NCBI GenBank assembly: GCA_028692955.1
Contig: JAQUWH010000008.1
Coordinates: 1-64,000, forward strand
Reading direction: 5' to 3'
Origin: Clostridia bacterium
GTDB taxonomy: Bacteria > Bacillota > Clostridia > TANB77 > CAG-465
Length of the DNA stretch: 64,000 nucleotides
Position 1 is the first letter of the stretch. Each line of letters starts with the position of its first letter. Positions 44,869 to 54,358 of the stretch are shown piece by piece. Position numbers and translations under genes: made by a program. Below the pieces are notes generated by a model that worked only from the letters and a program-made list of their open reading frames with translations, did no database searches and had not been told where the DNA came from.

Positions 44869-47538
44869 CTATTTTTGATACTCATTTTTAATATTAGAAA
44901 CGGTATAAATCCTTCTACCGTGCTTTAACTCTTTTAATTTCTTTTTAAACTCCATGATAACAATTGGTGTAATTGAGATTACTAGTGTAAAAATCCATTG
45001 AACTGGATTTAAAGCAACTACATCAAATATTTTAGCAATTGGCTCTACGACTACTACAATAATTTGTAGAAAAGCACCAGCAAGAAAAGCAATATTAAGA
45101 GATTTATTCTTAAAGATACCTATTTCAAATATTGAATTTTCACTACGGATATTAAAGCTATGAACTAGTTCTAACATGCTAAGTGAGATAAATGCCATGG
45201 TTCTTCCTACTTCAAGACCATATAAATGATTGCCAATAGCAAAAGCAAATAAGGTAAGTAAACCTATCATCGTTCCTTCAAAAAATATTTTTGCCCATAA
45301 GCCATCTGAAAATAACCCTTTTCGTGGATTTTTGGGCTTTTTACACATAATAGACTTATCCATTGGCTCAAGCCCAAGACCGATTGCTGGGAAAGAATCT
45401 GTTACTAGATTAATCCATAATAACTGTATCGCAAGAAGAGGAGTATCTAGTCCAAGTAATAATCCGATAAATATTGTTACAATTTCGCCAACATTTGTGG
45501 CAATGAGAAAGTGAACAGCTTTACGTATATTATCATAGATATGTCTGCCTTCTTTTACTGCCTCTACAATAGTAACAAAATTATCGTCGGTTAGTATCAT
45601 ATCAGAAGCATTTTTGGCAACATCAGTGCCATTAAGCCCCATGGAAACACCTATATCGGCATTCTTTAAGGCGGGAGCATCATTGACACCATCGCCGGTC
45701 ATAGCAACAACGGCTCCAGTGGCTCTAAATGCTTTTACAATTCTTACTTTATGCTCAGGTGATACTCTTGCAAAGACTGAATATTTCATAATGTCTTTTT
45801 CTAATTTATTTTGTGATATTTTATCTAATTCTTCTCCTGTGATAGCTAAATCATTCTTGGAAAGAATGCCAAGATTACTTGCGATGGCTTTTGCAGTTAA
45901 AATATGGTCACCAGTTATCATGACAGTTTTTACTCCCGCCTTTTTACAAGTGAGAACGGCTTCAAAAACACCTTCTCTTGGTGGGTCTATCATTCCAATA
46001 AGTCCTACAAAAGTTAAATTGTTTTCGATCGTATTACTGTCTATTATCCTTGGCAATGTTTCTACTTCTTTATAGCTAACGGCAATGACTCTTAACGCTT
46101 CATTTGCCATTTTCTCATTGTAGGATACGATAGAAGAAAGATTGGATTGGTTAAGAGTGTAAGTATTAGAGTTTGCGTAATAATTACTACATCTTTTTAA
46201 GATGACATCAGGCGCACCTTTTGTTACAATTCGATATCCATTATTGATTTTATGAATAGTCGTCATCATTTTTCTTCCAGAATCGAAAGGAATTTCATTG
46301 GCCCTTTCTTTTAATTTCGAATGGTATGCACCATATTTAATACTTGCAGTGACAATTGCAGCTTCAGTTGGCTCACCGTTTACAGTGGCATTTCTGCCAG
46401 AATATTCTACGATACTGTCATTACACATAGAACCAAGTTCCAGTACAAAATTAAAGTCCTTGCTATTTATACCAGATTCTAATACACCAGTAGCACCACT
46501 AATCTTTACTACCTTCATTTGGTTTTGTGTAAGTGTACCAGTTTTATCTGAACAAATGACACTACTGCTACCAAGAGTTTCTACGGCAGGTAATTTTCGA
46601 ATAATCGCATTCTTTTTTGCCATTTTAGTAACACCTATTGATAGCATGATAGTAACAATAGCAGGTAATCCTTCCGGTATGGCGGCAACGGCAAGACCAA
46701 TCGATGTCATGAATATTTCAATAAAGGATATTTTTTTTGCAAGTCCAATGATTAAAATTAGAACACAAATAATAATACAAGCAGTACCGAGTTTTTTTCC
46801 TACATCACCCAATTTTTTTTGTAGTGGTGTTTGAGGAGATTCATCAGTGATAATCATTTTAGCAATTGTACCAACTTTTGTGCTCATGCCAATATCGGTA
46901 ACTATCCCTTCACCATGTCCGTTTGTTATAATAGTGGAGGAAAAAACAGTATTTAACATATCTCCCAGTGGAATATTTGATGTTAGAACAAGTGAAGCAT
47001 CCTTTAATACAGAAACAGCTTCACCAGTTAAGGCAGATTCCTCCACTTTTAAATTAAAAGCTTTGATAAGATGACAATCAGCTGGTACTAGATTACCAGA
47101 TTCTAAAATAATGATATCACCTGGGACTAAATCACAAGAATTAATTGTTGTGATTTTACCATCACGCCTTACTTTTGCGGTAGGTGCTGATAATTTTTTT
47201 AATGCTTCTAGGGATTTTTCTGCTTTGTTTTCTTGGATAATTCCCATCATTGCATTAAAAAACACAATGGCTACAATGATAATAGAATCCATATAATCAT
47301 TAGTGCCCTCAACGTAGGCAATTACAGCTGATATGATGGCTGCAATTAGTAAAATGATAATCATAAAGTCTTTAAATTGTGCGATAAATTTTGAAATAAA
47401 GCTAACTTTTTTCTTTTCCTCTAATTTATTTTTGCCGAAAACTTTAGCTCTTTTTTCTGCTTCCTTTGAAGATAGTCCTCTTGAAACATTACTATTTAAT
47501 TTTTTTTCTACTTCAATAGAAGACAATGTATGCCACAT
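44869..47538 (-). CDS. Calcium-translocating P-type ATPase (P2-type)
   Basis: This is an ATP-driven cation exporter of 889 residues with ten predicted helices. Phosphorylation motif DKTGTLTQNQ, TGEAVSV actuator, TGDGVNDAPALK hinge and the helix 4 motif AAIPEGLPAIV are clear. Helix 5 NVGEIVTIFIG and helix 6 LLWINLVTDSFPAIGLG contain the Asn, Glu, Thr and Asp residues that form calcium sites in SERCA-like pumps. The N-terminal cation ATPase domain begins WHTLSSIEVEKKL. The calcium specificity is inferred from these residues. It is monocistronic on the minus strand. Confidence 0.9.
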   Translation of the reverse strand: MWHTLSSIEVEKKLNSNVSRGLSSKEAEKRAKVFGKNKLEEKKKVSFISKFIAQFKDFMIIILLIAAIISAVIAYVEGTNDYMDSIIIVAIVFFNAMMGIIQENKAEKSLEALKKLSAPTAKVRRDGKITTINSCDLVPGDIIILESGNLVPADCHLIKAFNLKVEESALTGEAVSVLKDASLVLTSNIPLGDMLNTVFSSTIITNGHGEGIVTDIGMSTKVGTIAKMIITDESPQTPLQKKLGDVGKKLGTACIIICVLILIIGLAKKISFIEIFMTSIGLAVAAIPEGLPAIVTIMLSIGVTKMAKKNAIIRKLPAVETLGSSSVICSDKTGTLTQNQMKVVKISGATGVLESGINSKDFNFVLELGSMCNDSIVEYSGRNATVNGEPTEAAIVTASIKYGAYHSKLKERANEIPFDSGRKMMTTIHKINNGYRIVTKGAPDVILKRCSNYYANSNTYTLNQSNLSSIVSYNEKMANEALRVIAVSYKEVETLPRIIDSNTIENNLTFVGLIGMIDPPREGVFEAVLTCKKAGVKTVMITGDHILTAKAIASNLGILSKNDLAITGEELDKISQNKLEKDIMKYSVFARVSPEHKVRIVKAFRATGAVVAMTGDGVNDAPALKNADIGVSMGLNGTDVAKNASDMILTDDNFVTIVEAVKEGRHIYDNIRKAVHFLIATNVGEIVTIFIGLLLGLDTPLLAIQLLWINLVTDSFPAIGLGLEPMDKSIMCKKPKNPRKGLFSDGLWAKIFFEGTMIGLLTLFAFAIGNHLYGLEVGRTMAFISLSMLELVHSFNIRSENSIFEIGIFKNKSLNIAFLAGAFLQIIVVVVEPIAKIFDVVALNPVQWIFTLVISITPIVIMEFKKKLKELKHGRRIYTVSNIKNEYQK

Positions 47539-47601
47539 AAAATCACTCCTTTGTACAAGTTACAATAAATGTATATGATACACAAAAGAAAATATGTCTT
47601 G

Positions 47602-49104
47602 TTATACTTTCAAATCTTTTTGATTCATGGAACCTGTTATGAATAATATGATAAGATAGATTCCTAGAAATAATATCATTTTAATAACTAATGATCCCAT
47701 ATTACTTGCTTCATTTAAGTGAATAAGGGTAATGATGTATCGCGTGATAAGAGCTGCACCAACAGGTTTTAAAATCCAAGCAAAATATTTAATATTTAAT
47801 TTTGTTACTTTTACTAATTGCCTAATACTGATAATTCCATTTAGTAACTCACTAATATATATCACAATAATATAGCCGTAGATTGAATAGATAGGTAGTA
47901 AAAAGTAAAGAAGAGTAGTACTAACAAATAGGTCGAGTATATTGCATTTCATTACATTAACTTGTTCATTGAGGCCCCTTAACATACCATCTACTACTGT
48001 ATCAATATACATGATAAGAACAGCGGGACTTAAGTAAAGTAAAAATTTAGCCACTTCACTGCTATTGTATATAATTCTTCCTAAATCATCATAAAAGGTT
48101 AAAAATAATCCAAACACTCCTGCAGAAAATAGGAAAGTTGTTTTAAATATTTTGCTGGTTAAGGTATTAATTCTTTTATAATTTTTTGTGACAAATAGAC
48201 TTGAAAATTCTGGTATAATTAATCCGGCAAACGAATTAATAAATACACTTGGAAAGAGTAAGATAGGAAGTACCATACCACTTACAAGTCCATATTTTGA
48301 TAAGGCCTGTGAGCAAGTAAGGCCAGATTTTTCGAGTCTTACAGGCACGATTAATTGTTTCAGCGTAGAAAGACCAGAACGAATATATGATGTGATAGCA
48401 ATAGGAACGCATATATTTAGGATAGGTTTTACATAGCTATTCTTGTTTTTTTCTTTGTTACCCAATTTTCTTTTATCAATGAGGTATAAAATGAAGATAT
48501 AAAAGAAAGAGAAAGCTTCACAAACGCAAGTACCGATTACAAGACAGATACAAGCATAATCTAATCCTTTTGGTAAATAAATATTAAGTAATGTGACAGT
48601 TAACACTATTTTAAATAATATCTCTAGTAATTGAGAAGATGCTGTCTTAAATACTTTTCTAGTCGCCGAAAAATATCCATTAATAGACGCTGACATTGAA
48701 AGAAAAGGTAAGCTAAAAGCAATAAAATATAAAGGCGTAATTGTGATTCTATTATGCAAGCATACATTAATAATAAAACCAGAAAATACTAGTATTAGTG
48801 TTGAAGCAATCATTCCACAAATGAGACTAAAAAAAATACATTGTCTGATCGCTTTTTTAGCACCTTGTTCATTTCCTTTTGCTATTTCTTCTGATACAAT
48901 TCTTGTTGAGGCAAGACTAATACCAGAAGTAGCAAGTGTAATGGCAAAGGCATATACTGACATAATAAGCTGAAATAAACCAATACTTTCAGCACCAACT
49001 TTATTAGAGACATATACACTAAAAGAAATACCGATTGTTTGCATTAGAATAGCAGTACCAGTTAATATAATAAGATTAATTATAAATAGTTTTGCTTTTC
49101 TCAA
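47602..49104 (-). CDS. SpoVB/MurJ-like polysaccharide or lipid II flippase family protein
   Basis: The 500-residue protein has about 12-14 hydrophobic helices of the MOP exporter superfamily. The N-terminal region (VYVSNKVGAESIGLFQLIMSVYAFAI then LATSGISLASTRIVSEE) is characteristic of SpoVB-like proteins, which in spore formers help build the spore cortex and otherwise transport lipid-linked sugars. The start is TTG at 49104 with GGTGA upstream. Whether it acts in sporulation or vegetative wall synthesis cannot be told from the sequence. It lies near uppP and a phosphodiester glycosidase, which suits an envelope role. Confidence 0.85.
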   Translation of the reverse strand: MRKAKLFIINLIILTGTAILMQTIGISFSVYVSNKVGAESIGLFQLIMSVYAFAITLATSGISLASTRIVSEEIAKGNEQGAKKAIRQCIFFSLICGMIASTLILVFSGFIINVCLHNRITITPLYFIAFSLPFLSMSASINGYFSATRKVFKTASSQLLEILFKIVLTVTLLNIYLPKGLDYACICLVIGTCVCEAFSFFYIFILYLIDKRKLGNKEKNKNSYVKPILNICVPIAITSYIRSGLSTLKQLIVPVRLEKSGLTCSQALSKYGLVSGMVLPILLFPSVFINSFAGLIIPEFSSLFVTKNYKRINTLTSKIFKTTFLFSAGVFGLFLTFYDDLGRIIYNSSEVAKFLLYLSPAVLIMYIDTVVDGMLRGLNEQVNVMKCNILDLFVSTTLLYFLLPIYSIYGYIIVIYISELLNGIISIRQLVKVTKLNIKYFAWILKPVGAALITRYIITLIHLNEASNMGSLVIKMILFLGIYLIILFITGSMNQKDLKV

Positions 49105-49262
49105 AATATCACCATCTTTGTTACTATATAAATATATGACTTTAAATATTTTTTAGAAAAAGTGGTTGCAAAAAATGTCACAATCTGATAAAATTAATAC
49201 ATATTGTTGATAAAACAATGTATACTTTTGTTTTATCAATTTTATGATATGAGGAGAAATGA

Positions 49263-50237
49263 ATGAAGAGATTTTTAAAAATAGGGGGATTATTCCTGTT
49301 ATTTCAGATAATATATATTCCAATACTATGTATAGGATTAGTGTTTTATGGGCCGTTTACCAATGTACGTGATATGATTGTGACGACTGCCATGACAACA
49401 ATGACTCATCAATACTTTGCCACTTGGTTTTTAAGTGATGAACAAATTGATTCTATTTTAAAAGCAAACAGACCAGAAGAAAATATTGAATCACAAGATA
49501 TTAGTGATATTACCATTAATGAAAATAGTGAAAGTGATAAAAATGGAATTGAGGTGGTAGATGTTAGTTCTTCTACTTTTAAAGGATATCTTATGATAGT
49601 CAATGATCCTTCTAGAGTAAAACTTGCGTCTGCACCAAAACTTGGGAAAGTGGGTGCTACAACTTCACAGATTGTAGAAGAAAATAATGCGATTGCTGGC
49701 ATTAATGCTGGCGGTTTCCAAGATGATGCTCTTGGAACTGGTGGTAAGCCAGATGGACTTGTTATTGAAAATGGAGAATTGATTTCAGGTAATTCATATA
49801 CTAGTTATGGTATTGTTGGATTAGATGCTTCTAATAGACTTGTCGTGTCAAATGCTATGACCTATAACAAAGCAAAAGCACTTGGACTAAAATCTGCTGT
49901 TGCTTTTGGACCAGTTATTATTATTAATGGCCAGCCAACAATAAGAAGTGGAAATGGCGGTTGGGGAATTCAACCAAGAACTGCTATTGGTCAAACAAAA
50001 GATGGTAAAATCTTAATGCTTGTTATAGATGGAAGACAGACTAGCAGTCTAGGTGCAACACTTAAAAATGTGCAAGATATTTTGCTTCAATATGGAGCGT
50101 ACAATGCATTTAATTTAGATGGTGGTGCCTCTTCAACGATGGTATATGATGGAAAAGTAGTGAATAGTCCTAGTGATATTATGGGTGAGCGTTATGTACC
50201 AAATGCGTTCATTGTTACAAAACCTGTAAAGAAGTAA
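49263..50237 (+). CDS. Membrane-anchored phosphodiester glycosidase-family protein
   Basis: One N-terminal helix (GLFLLFQIIYIPILCIGLVF) precedes a ~60-residue linker and a NAGPA-type catalytic domain (about residues 100-320) with NAGGFQDDALGTGGKPDGLVI-type core (split: AIAGINAGGF, GKPDGLVIENGEL), GVQPRTAIGQ-like GIQPRTAIGQTKDG and the signature AFNLDGGASSTMVYDG. Family members cleave sugar-1-phosphodiesters or modify exopolysaccharide. ATGAGGAG lies before the ATG. The next gene follows after 12 bases. Confidence 0.85.
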   Translation: MKRFLKIGGLFLLFQIIYIPILCIGLVFYGPFTNVRDMIVTTAMTTMTHQYFATWFLSDEQIDSILKANRPEENIESQDISDITINENSESDKNGIEVVDVSSSTFKGYLMIVNDPSRVKLASAPKLGKVGATTSQIVEENNAIAGINAGGFQDDALGTGGKPDGLVIENGELISGNSYTSYGIVGLDASNRLVVSNAMTYNKAKALGLKSAVAFGPVIIINGQPTIRSGNGGWGIQPRTAIGQTKDGKILMLVIDGRQTSSLGATLKNVQDILLQYGAYNAFNLDGGASSTMVYDGKVVNSPSDIMGERYVPNAFIVTKPVKK

Positions 50238-50249
50238 TGGAGGAATAGA

Positions 50250-51296
50250 ATGAAAAAGTTTTTTATATATTTACTTTTGTTTTTTGCTATTGGAACCATT
50301 ATTACTGTCATAGGGTTATCTGTAGTAGATAATTTTATTTATTCACTTGGGCAAACGAGTGCGGTAACAGTCGGAGAAGAGAAGAAAAACAATAATGAAA
50401 CTATTAAAACATCTTCTGGTATTAAAATAGAAGATGGAGCTGAAAGCTTACAATATACATATAATAATAAATACTATGCTTATTTAAAAGAGAATAAGGT
50501 ATATATTAATACAACAAAAGATGGAAAAAACCATGATGTTATTGAGGAAAAAGATCCGATTTGTTATTATAATATTCTTTATGATAAAAACCTTGTTATC
50601 TATTTTACAGCAAAGAAAACAACTACAACAAATACAAAATTACAAATTAATACTTATGATATTGCTAATAAGAGAAAAAATGAATATAATGTATTTAATG
50701 TTCAAAATTTTTCTAAAATAAAAGATATGAATATGTCACCAGTTATCAACATAATATATATTAATGTCGAAACAAAAACTACGTCAAGGACAAATAATAT
50801 TATCTATAGGGTTGACTTGTTTAATAGCATGTCACAGGTAAAATCTGGTAGTATCATTAATCAGATGATTATGTTACAACGTAAAGACAGAGTGTATTAT
50901 GAAGATAGTAACAAAAACGTATATAGTTCAGCTGGTGCACTTAATATATTTAAAACAGATGTTGAACTGATCGGAATTGATGAGGATGATAGTTTATATT
51001 TCTTATCAAGCGATATTAAAAATATTGTATACAAAGTAACGAATAATAAAATTGTCAATACCATAAAATTAAGTGATACTGATGTAATTAAGACATATAC
51101 CAATAATGTTGGTACGTATTTAATCTATCCTACCTATATCATTAACGTTGCGTCAAAAGATCCATATAGAAGAATAGGAAGATTATCTAAATATGTTAAT
51201 TTTGAGGCAATTAAAGGTGATACCATGTATCTTAGAACATCAGATAATATTTTAGTGACAACAAAAGTATTAGTAGATGATGATACTACTAAGTAA
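50250..51296 (+). CDS. Membrane-anchored hypothetical protein with repeat-like beta strands
   Basis: The 348 residues begin with a hydrophobic anchor (FIYLLLFFAIGTIITVIGLSVV). The outer part shows repeated short beta elements (YYAYLKENKVYINTTKDG, KDRVYYEDSNKNVYSS, DDSLYFLSSDIKNIVYKV), the look of a beta-propeller of the DUF5050-like type, but I cannot assign a family. It sits between a phosphodiester glycosidase and uppP with short gaps and AATGGAGGA upstream, so it is part of an envelope-related operon. Confidence 0.65.
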   Translation: MKKFFIYLLLFFAIGTIITVIGLSVVDNFIYSLGQTSAVTVGEEKKNNNETIKTSSGIKIEDGAESLQYTYNNKYYAYLKENKVYINTTKDGKNHDVIEEKDPICYYNILYDKNLVIYFTAKKTTTTNTKLQINTYDIANKRKNEYNVFNVQNFSKIKDMNMSPVINIIYINVETKTTSRTNNIIYRVDLFNSMSQVKSGSIINQMIMLQRKDRVYYEDSNKNVYSSAGALNIFKTDVELIGIDEDDSLYFLSSDIKNIVYKVTNNKIVNTIKLSDTDVIKTYTNNVGTYLIYPTYIINVASKDPYRRIGRLSKYVNFEAIKGDTMYLRTSDNILVTTKVLVDDDTTK

Positions 51297-51313
51297 AGTG
51301 AAGGAGAAAAAGA

Positions 51314-52132
51314 ATGGGGATTATACAGGCTATCGTGCTTGGAGCTGTACAAGGAGTTGGTGAATTTTTGCCAATTTCCAGCTCTGCACATTTAATTTTA
51401 GTGAGATATTTATTTAATTTTCAACCGATGGAAGCATCTTTTGAAACTGCATTTGATGTGGCATTACATTTTGGCACTTTGCTTGCCGTTATTTTTGTAT
51501 TTTGGAAAGATTGGTTAAATCTATTCAAAGGTGCTTATAATGGAATAGTAAAAAAGAAAAAATCTTTTGAAGGAAGAATGTTTTGGTATTTAGTAGCAGC
51601 TACTATACCCGGCGCTATCATGGGGATGTTGTTTGAAGGCGTGATAGAGGAGTCTGTTAGAAATAACATGGTACTCATTGCACTGTTACTTGCCATCATG
51701 GGTATACTTATTTATCTTGGAGATAAATGGTCAGAAAAAAGATTTAAAACGCCAACGTCCTATGAAAAAATGACGTTTAAACAAACTTTTATTATTGGTT
51801 TATCACAAGCATTAGCAGTTATACCAGGATTTTCACGTTCTGGAACGACAATACTTGCTGCAAGACTAATGGGTATATCAAGAGAAGCGGCAGCTAAATT
51901 TACATTTCTATTGTCTACACCAATTATATTTGGTGCAGCGATTATAAAAGTGAAAGATTTATTTGTAGGATTTAATTTCTCAATATTAATCGGGATTATT
52001 ACTGCTGCAGTAGTAGGCGTCCTTAGTATCAAATTCTTGTTAAGATATATTAAAAAGAATGACTTTGCAGTATTTGCCTATTATAGAATTATTATTGCTA
52101 TTGTTGTATTAGTAAAAGTATTTTTCTTTTAA
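51314..52132 (+). CDS. uppP: Undecaprenyl-diphosphatase
   Basis: UppP (BacA) recycles the lipid carrier undecaprenyl pyrophosphate for cell-wall synthesis and gives bacitracin resistance. The two catalytic motifs are GVGEFLPISSSAHLIL near the N-terminus and PGFSRSGTTILAARLMG near residue 175. The 272 residues contain about eight helices. AAGGAG precedes the ATG, 17 bases after the previous gene; a terminator follows. Confidence 0.95.
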   Translation: MGIIQAIVLGAVQGVGEFLPISSSAHLILVRYLFNFQPMEASFETAFDVALHFGTLLAVIFVFWKDWLNLFKGAYNGIVKKKKSFEGRMFWYLVAATIPGAIMGMLFEGVIEESVRNNMVLIALLLAIMGILIYLGDKWSEKRFKTPTSYEKMTFKQTFIIGLSQALAVIPGFSRSGTTILAARLMGISREAAAKFTFLLSTPIIFGAAIIKVKDLFVGFNFSILIGIITAAVVGVLSIKFLLRYIKKNDFAVFAYYRIIIAIVVLVKVFFF

Positions 52133-52140
52133 AAAATAGT

Positions 52141-52168
52141 AAAGAGATGACGGACCATCTCTTTTTTT
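52141..52168 (+). terminator. Intrinsic terminator after uppP
   Basis: AAAGAGATG (52141-52149) pairs with CATCTCTTT (52156-52164), 6-base loop, T run to 52168. It isolates the DGR locus from uppP. Confidence 0.88.
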
Positions 52169-52249
52169 GCGCTTAAAAGATAGTAATGTTACAAAATTCG
52201 ACTTATTTTATTTCTATCGTTTATTTTACGACAAAAATGTATATAAGTA

Positions 52250-52278
52250 TTGCAAAATAAAATCATATATTATATAAT
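52250..52278 (+). promoter_or_regulatory. Promoter of the DGR target gene
   Basis: TTGCAA (52250-52255) and TATAAT (52273-52278), spacing 17. The leader of about 70 bases is AT-rich and ends with AGGAGG before the ATG. Confidence 0.6.
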
Positions 52279-52354
52279 TATTAATATATAACTATACTGT
52301 AAAAATGTAAACTCATTAAAGTACAGATATATGTAAAATAGGAGGTTTTTATAA

Positions 52355-54145
52355 ATGAAAATAAGTAACACAACAGCAAGAAGAGGAATTAGCTTAATAA
52401 CGCTAGTGATTACAATTATAGTTGTTATCATATTAGCAGCTGCAGTAATACTGACATTAAATAACAATAATCCAGTAGAAAATGCGAAAGAAGCAACTTT
52501 TAGAAGTGATGTAGCAAGTATTCACGAACAATTAAACTTATATGCCTTAAATGAACTTGCAAAAAATAACGGAACATTCGATATAACAAGCATGAATGGA
52601 AAAGTATCAGATTATATACCAGGAGTGACTCAATATGATAGTGAGTTAAAAGTAGAGCAAGGAAAACTAGTATATACAGGATCAGATACAAAAAGATCAC
52701 AAATGGTAGAGGAGATTGTAGGAAAAACAAGTACAGTAGAAGTAGGTGGATTAAAGTATAACAAACCAAATCTATCGTATTTACCAAGCGCTACCACAAA
52801 AGCGGTAAAATGGGATGCTAGTAACGTAGAAACAGAAATGGAAATAACAGCAGCAGATAAAGATTCAAGCTGGTATGACTATGCACAAAAGAAATGGGCA
52901 AATATATATACCAACAATAATGGAAATAAAGCGTATTGGGTATGGATACCAAGATATGCATATAAAATAGATAACCCTCACACAACAACAGCAGAGAAAA
53001 TTAACATCAAGTTTTTAAGTGGAACAAGTAATGTAGCAAGTGATGGAAGTAGTATAGAAGGATATACAATACATCCAGCATTTACGTTTGGAGATACACA
53101 ATTAAGTGGAATATGGGTAGCAAAGTATGAGGCAAGTAGTTCAGATCCCAATAAAGTAACTTCAGATGGTTATACTGGAGGAGGAAACACTACAGCCTTA
53201 CAAGTAAGAGTTATACCAGATGTATACAGTTGGAGATCTATTTATATAGGAAATATGCAAACAGTAAGTATGAATATGGCAAGTAGTAATGGAAGTGTAG
53301 GAACCAGCACTAACATAGATACGCATCAAATGAAGAATATAGAATGGGGAGCAGTAGCATACCTATGCCAAAGTCAATATGGACAAGAACCATGGAATAA
53401 CCCATACGGAGATTGGACAGCAGGATCGTATAAGTTAAAAACAGGATATGCAGGAGCAAGCAAAGATAGTGGCGGATTAGTAGAAGGAAATGCAAATTTA
53501 GCAAAATATAACACAGTAAATGGAGTAAAAGCAAGTACAACAGGAAATATAACTGGGGTATATGATATGTCAGGAGGAGCATATGAATATGTAGCTGCTG
53601 TATTAAATAATGGAAATCCAAATATTGGTTACTGTATGAAAGCAGAGCATGTACAAAGTAACAAAGTAAAAACAGAATATGCCAAGTATTATGATGTATA
53701 TGAACCAGGGGATGAAGAAAAAGAAGGTGGAGCGTATTACGGCCAAGGAGGAGTAAATCTTTGGAATTCCGGAAATGCGGAGTCACAAAATATCATTAGA
53801 AAAAGAATAACAGCAGCAACGTATGCAAATTTTGCAAACAAAAAAGGTGATGCCTTGTGGGAGACTTCTAACGGGAATAGTTATTACGGAAGATATACAT
53901 CAGGAACAGGAGACTTGGCATGGTTACAGGATACTGCAAGAGATTCAGCAAGTGGCAGTCAGTATGCCAGAGGATGGAACACAGATTACATGCTAGTCGG
54001 TCATGCCTATCTACCTTGCCTGTTACGTGGTAGCGGTTTCAGCAGCGGTTCTTATGCGGGTGTGTTTGCAGCTTATTCGAACTACGGTAGCAGCTTCGTC
54101 CTTTACGGGTTCCGTCCCGTTCTTGCCGTGGGGTTGGCACTTTAA
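52355..54145 (+). CDS. DGR target (variable) protein: pilin-like N-terminus and FGE/C-type-lectin-like domain
   Basis: This 596-residue protein is the substrate of the diversity-generating retroelement. Residues 1-11 (ending TARRG) plus ISLITLVITIIVVIILAAAV form a class III pilin-like signal; Glu at +5 is missing. A helical pilin-like head follows (EATFRSDVASIHEQLNLYAL). From about residue 185 there is a formylglycine-generating-enzyme/sulfatase-modifying fold (YWVWIPRYAYKI, GIWVAKYEASSS, MKNIEWGAVAYLCQSQYG, VYDMSGGAYEYVA), the C-type-lectin scaffold commonly used by DGRs. The variable repeat encodes residues 550-596 and ends in GFRPVLAVGLAL directly before the stop. Ten codons (553, 561, 564, 567, 574, 577, 579, 581, 583, 584) differ from the template. 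It is probably displayed on the surface; its ligand is unknown. Confidence 0.9.
   Translation: MKISNTTARRGISLITLVITIIVVIILAAAVILTLNNNNPVENAKEATFRSDVASIHEQLNLYALNELAKNNGTFDITSMNGKVSDYIPGVTQYDSELKVEQGKLVYTGSDTKRSQMVEEIVGKTSTVEVGGLKYNKPNLSYLPSATTKAVKWDASNVETEMEITAADKDSSWYDYAQKKWANIYTNNNGNKAYWVWIPRYAYKIDNPHTTTAEKINIKFLSGTSNVASDGSSIEGYTIHPAFTFGDTQLSGIWVAKYEASSSDPNKVTSDGYTGGGNTTALQVRVIPDVYSWRSIYIGNMQTVSMNMASSNGSVGTSTNIDTHQMKNIEWGAVAYLCQSQYGQEPWNNPYGDWTAGSYKLKTGYAGASKDSGGLVEGNANLAKYNTVNGVKASTTGNITGVYDMSGGAYEYVAAVLNNGNPNIGYCMKAEHVQSNKVKTEYAKYYDVYEPGDEEKEGGAYYGQGGVNLWNSGNAESQNIIRKRITAATYANFANKKGDALWETSNGNSYYGRYTSGTGDLAWLQDTARDSASGSQYARGWNTDYMLVGHAYLPCLLRGSGFSSGSYAGVFAAYSNYGSSFVLYGFRPVLAVGLAL
54003..54142 (+). 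repeat. DGR variable repeat (VR)
   Basis: These last 140 coding bases of the target gene match the template repeat at 54359-54498 except at 13 positions, each of which is A in the template: eight became T, four G and one C. The final 38 bases (54105-54142) are identical and GC-rich, as expected of the initiation-of-mutagenic-homing end. The match stops at the stop codon. Confidence 0.95.
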
Positions 54146-54224
54146 GTGTGGCTCTGAATCTTGTTTCTCTTTTATTAGTTAAAGCAAGAATGTAAGTTAA
54201 AATAGAATCATAAGGAAGTAATAA

Positions 54225-54256
54225 GATTTCAGGCCTGTTTTGAGAGGCCTGAAATC
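54225..54256 (+). repeat. Perfect 12-bp inverted repeat downstream of VR
   Basis: GATTTCAGGCCT (54225-54236) and AGGCCTGAAATC (54245-54256) are separated by 8 bases, with no T run after them. In the Bordetella phage DGR a hairpin or cruciform just after VR helps retrohoming; this one is 83 bases after VR and may play the same part, or may fold the 5' end of the template RNA. Confidence 0.7.
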
Positions 54257-54275
54257 GGAAATGATAGAAAATAGT

Positions 54276-54307
54276 GCGACATTGACAAGCGTAGCTTGTG
54301 ATGTTGC
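54276..54307 (+). repeat. Second hairpin before the template repeat
   Basis: The arms 54276-54290 and 54294-54307 (GCGACAT..ACAAGC and GCTTGT..ATGTTGC) pair with a small internal bulge and a G-T pair. It ends about 50 bases before the TR and is probably part of the template RNA fold. Confidence 0.6.
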
Positions 54308-54358
54308 AGAATAAAAAATGAGGTATTTCTAAAAATGAAATATAGGGATTAAACTGAT

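Larger units (their letters stand above)
54146..54358 (+). other. Non-coding spacer between VR and TR
   Basis: It contains two strong hairpins (54225-54256 and 54276-54307) but no open frame and no intrinsic terminator with a T run. The target-gene transcript may therefore run on into the TR. A weak promoter-like pair (TTAGTT then TAAAAT, spacing 17, around 54174-54202) is too poor to call. Confidence 0.6.

Noticed and set aside
53310-53786. Long minus-strand frame (158 codons) opposite the DGR target
   Set aside because: Leu/His/Tyr-rich composition from reading a coding gene backwards; no ribosome site or promoter.
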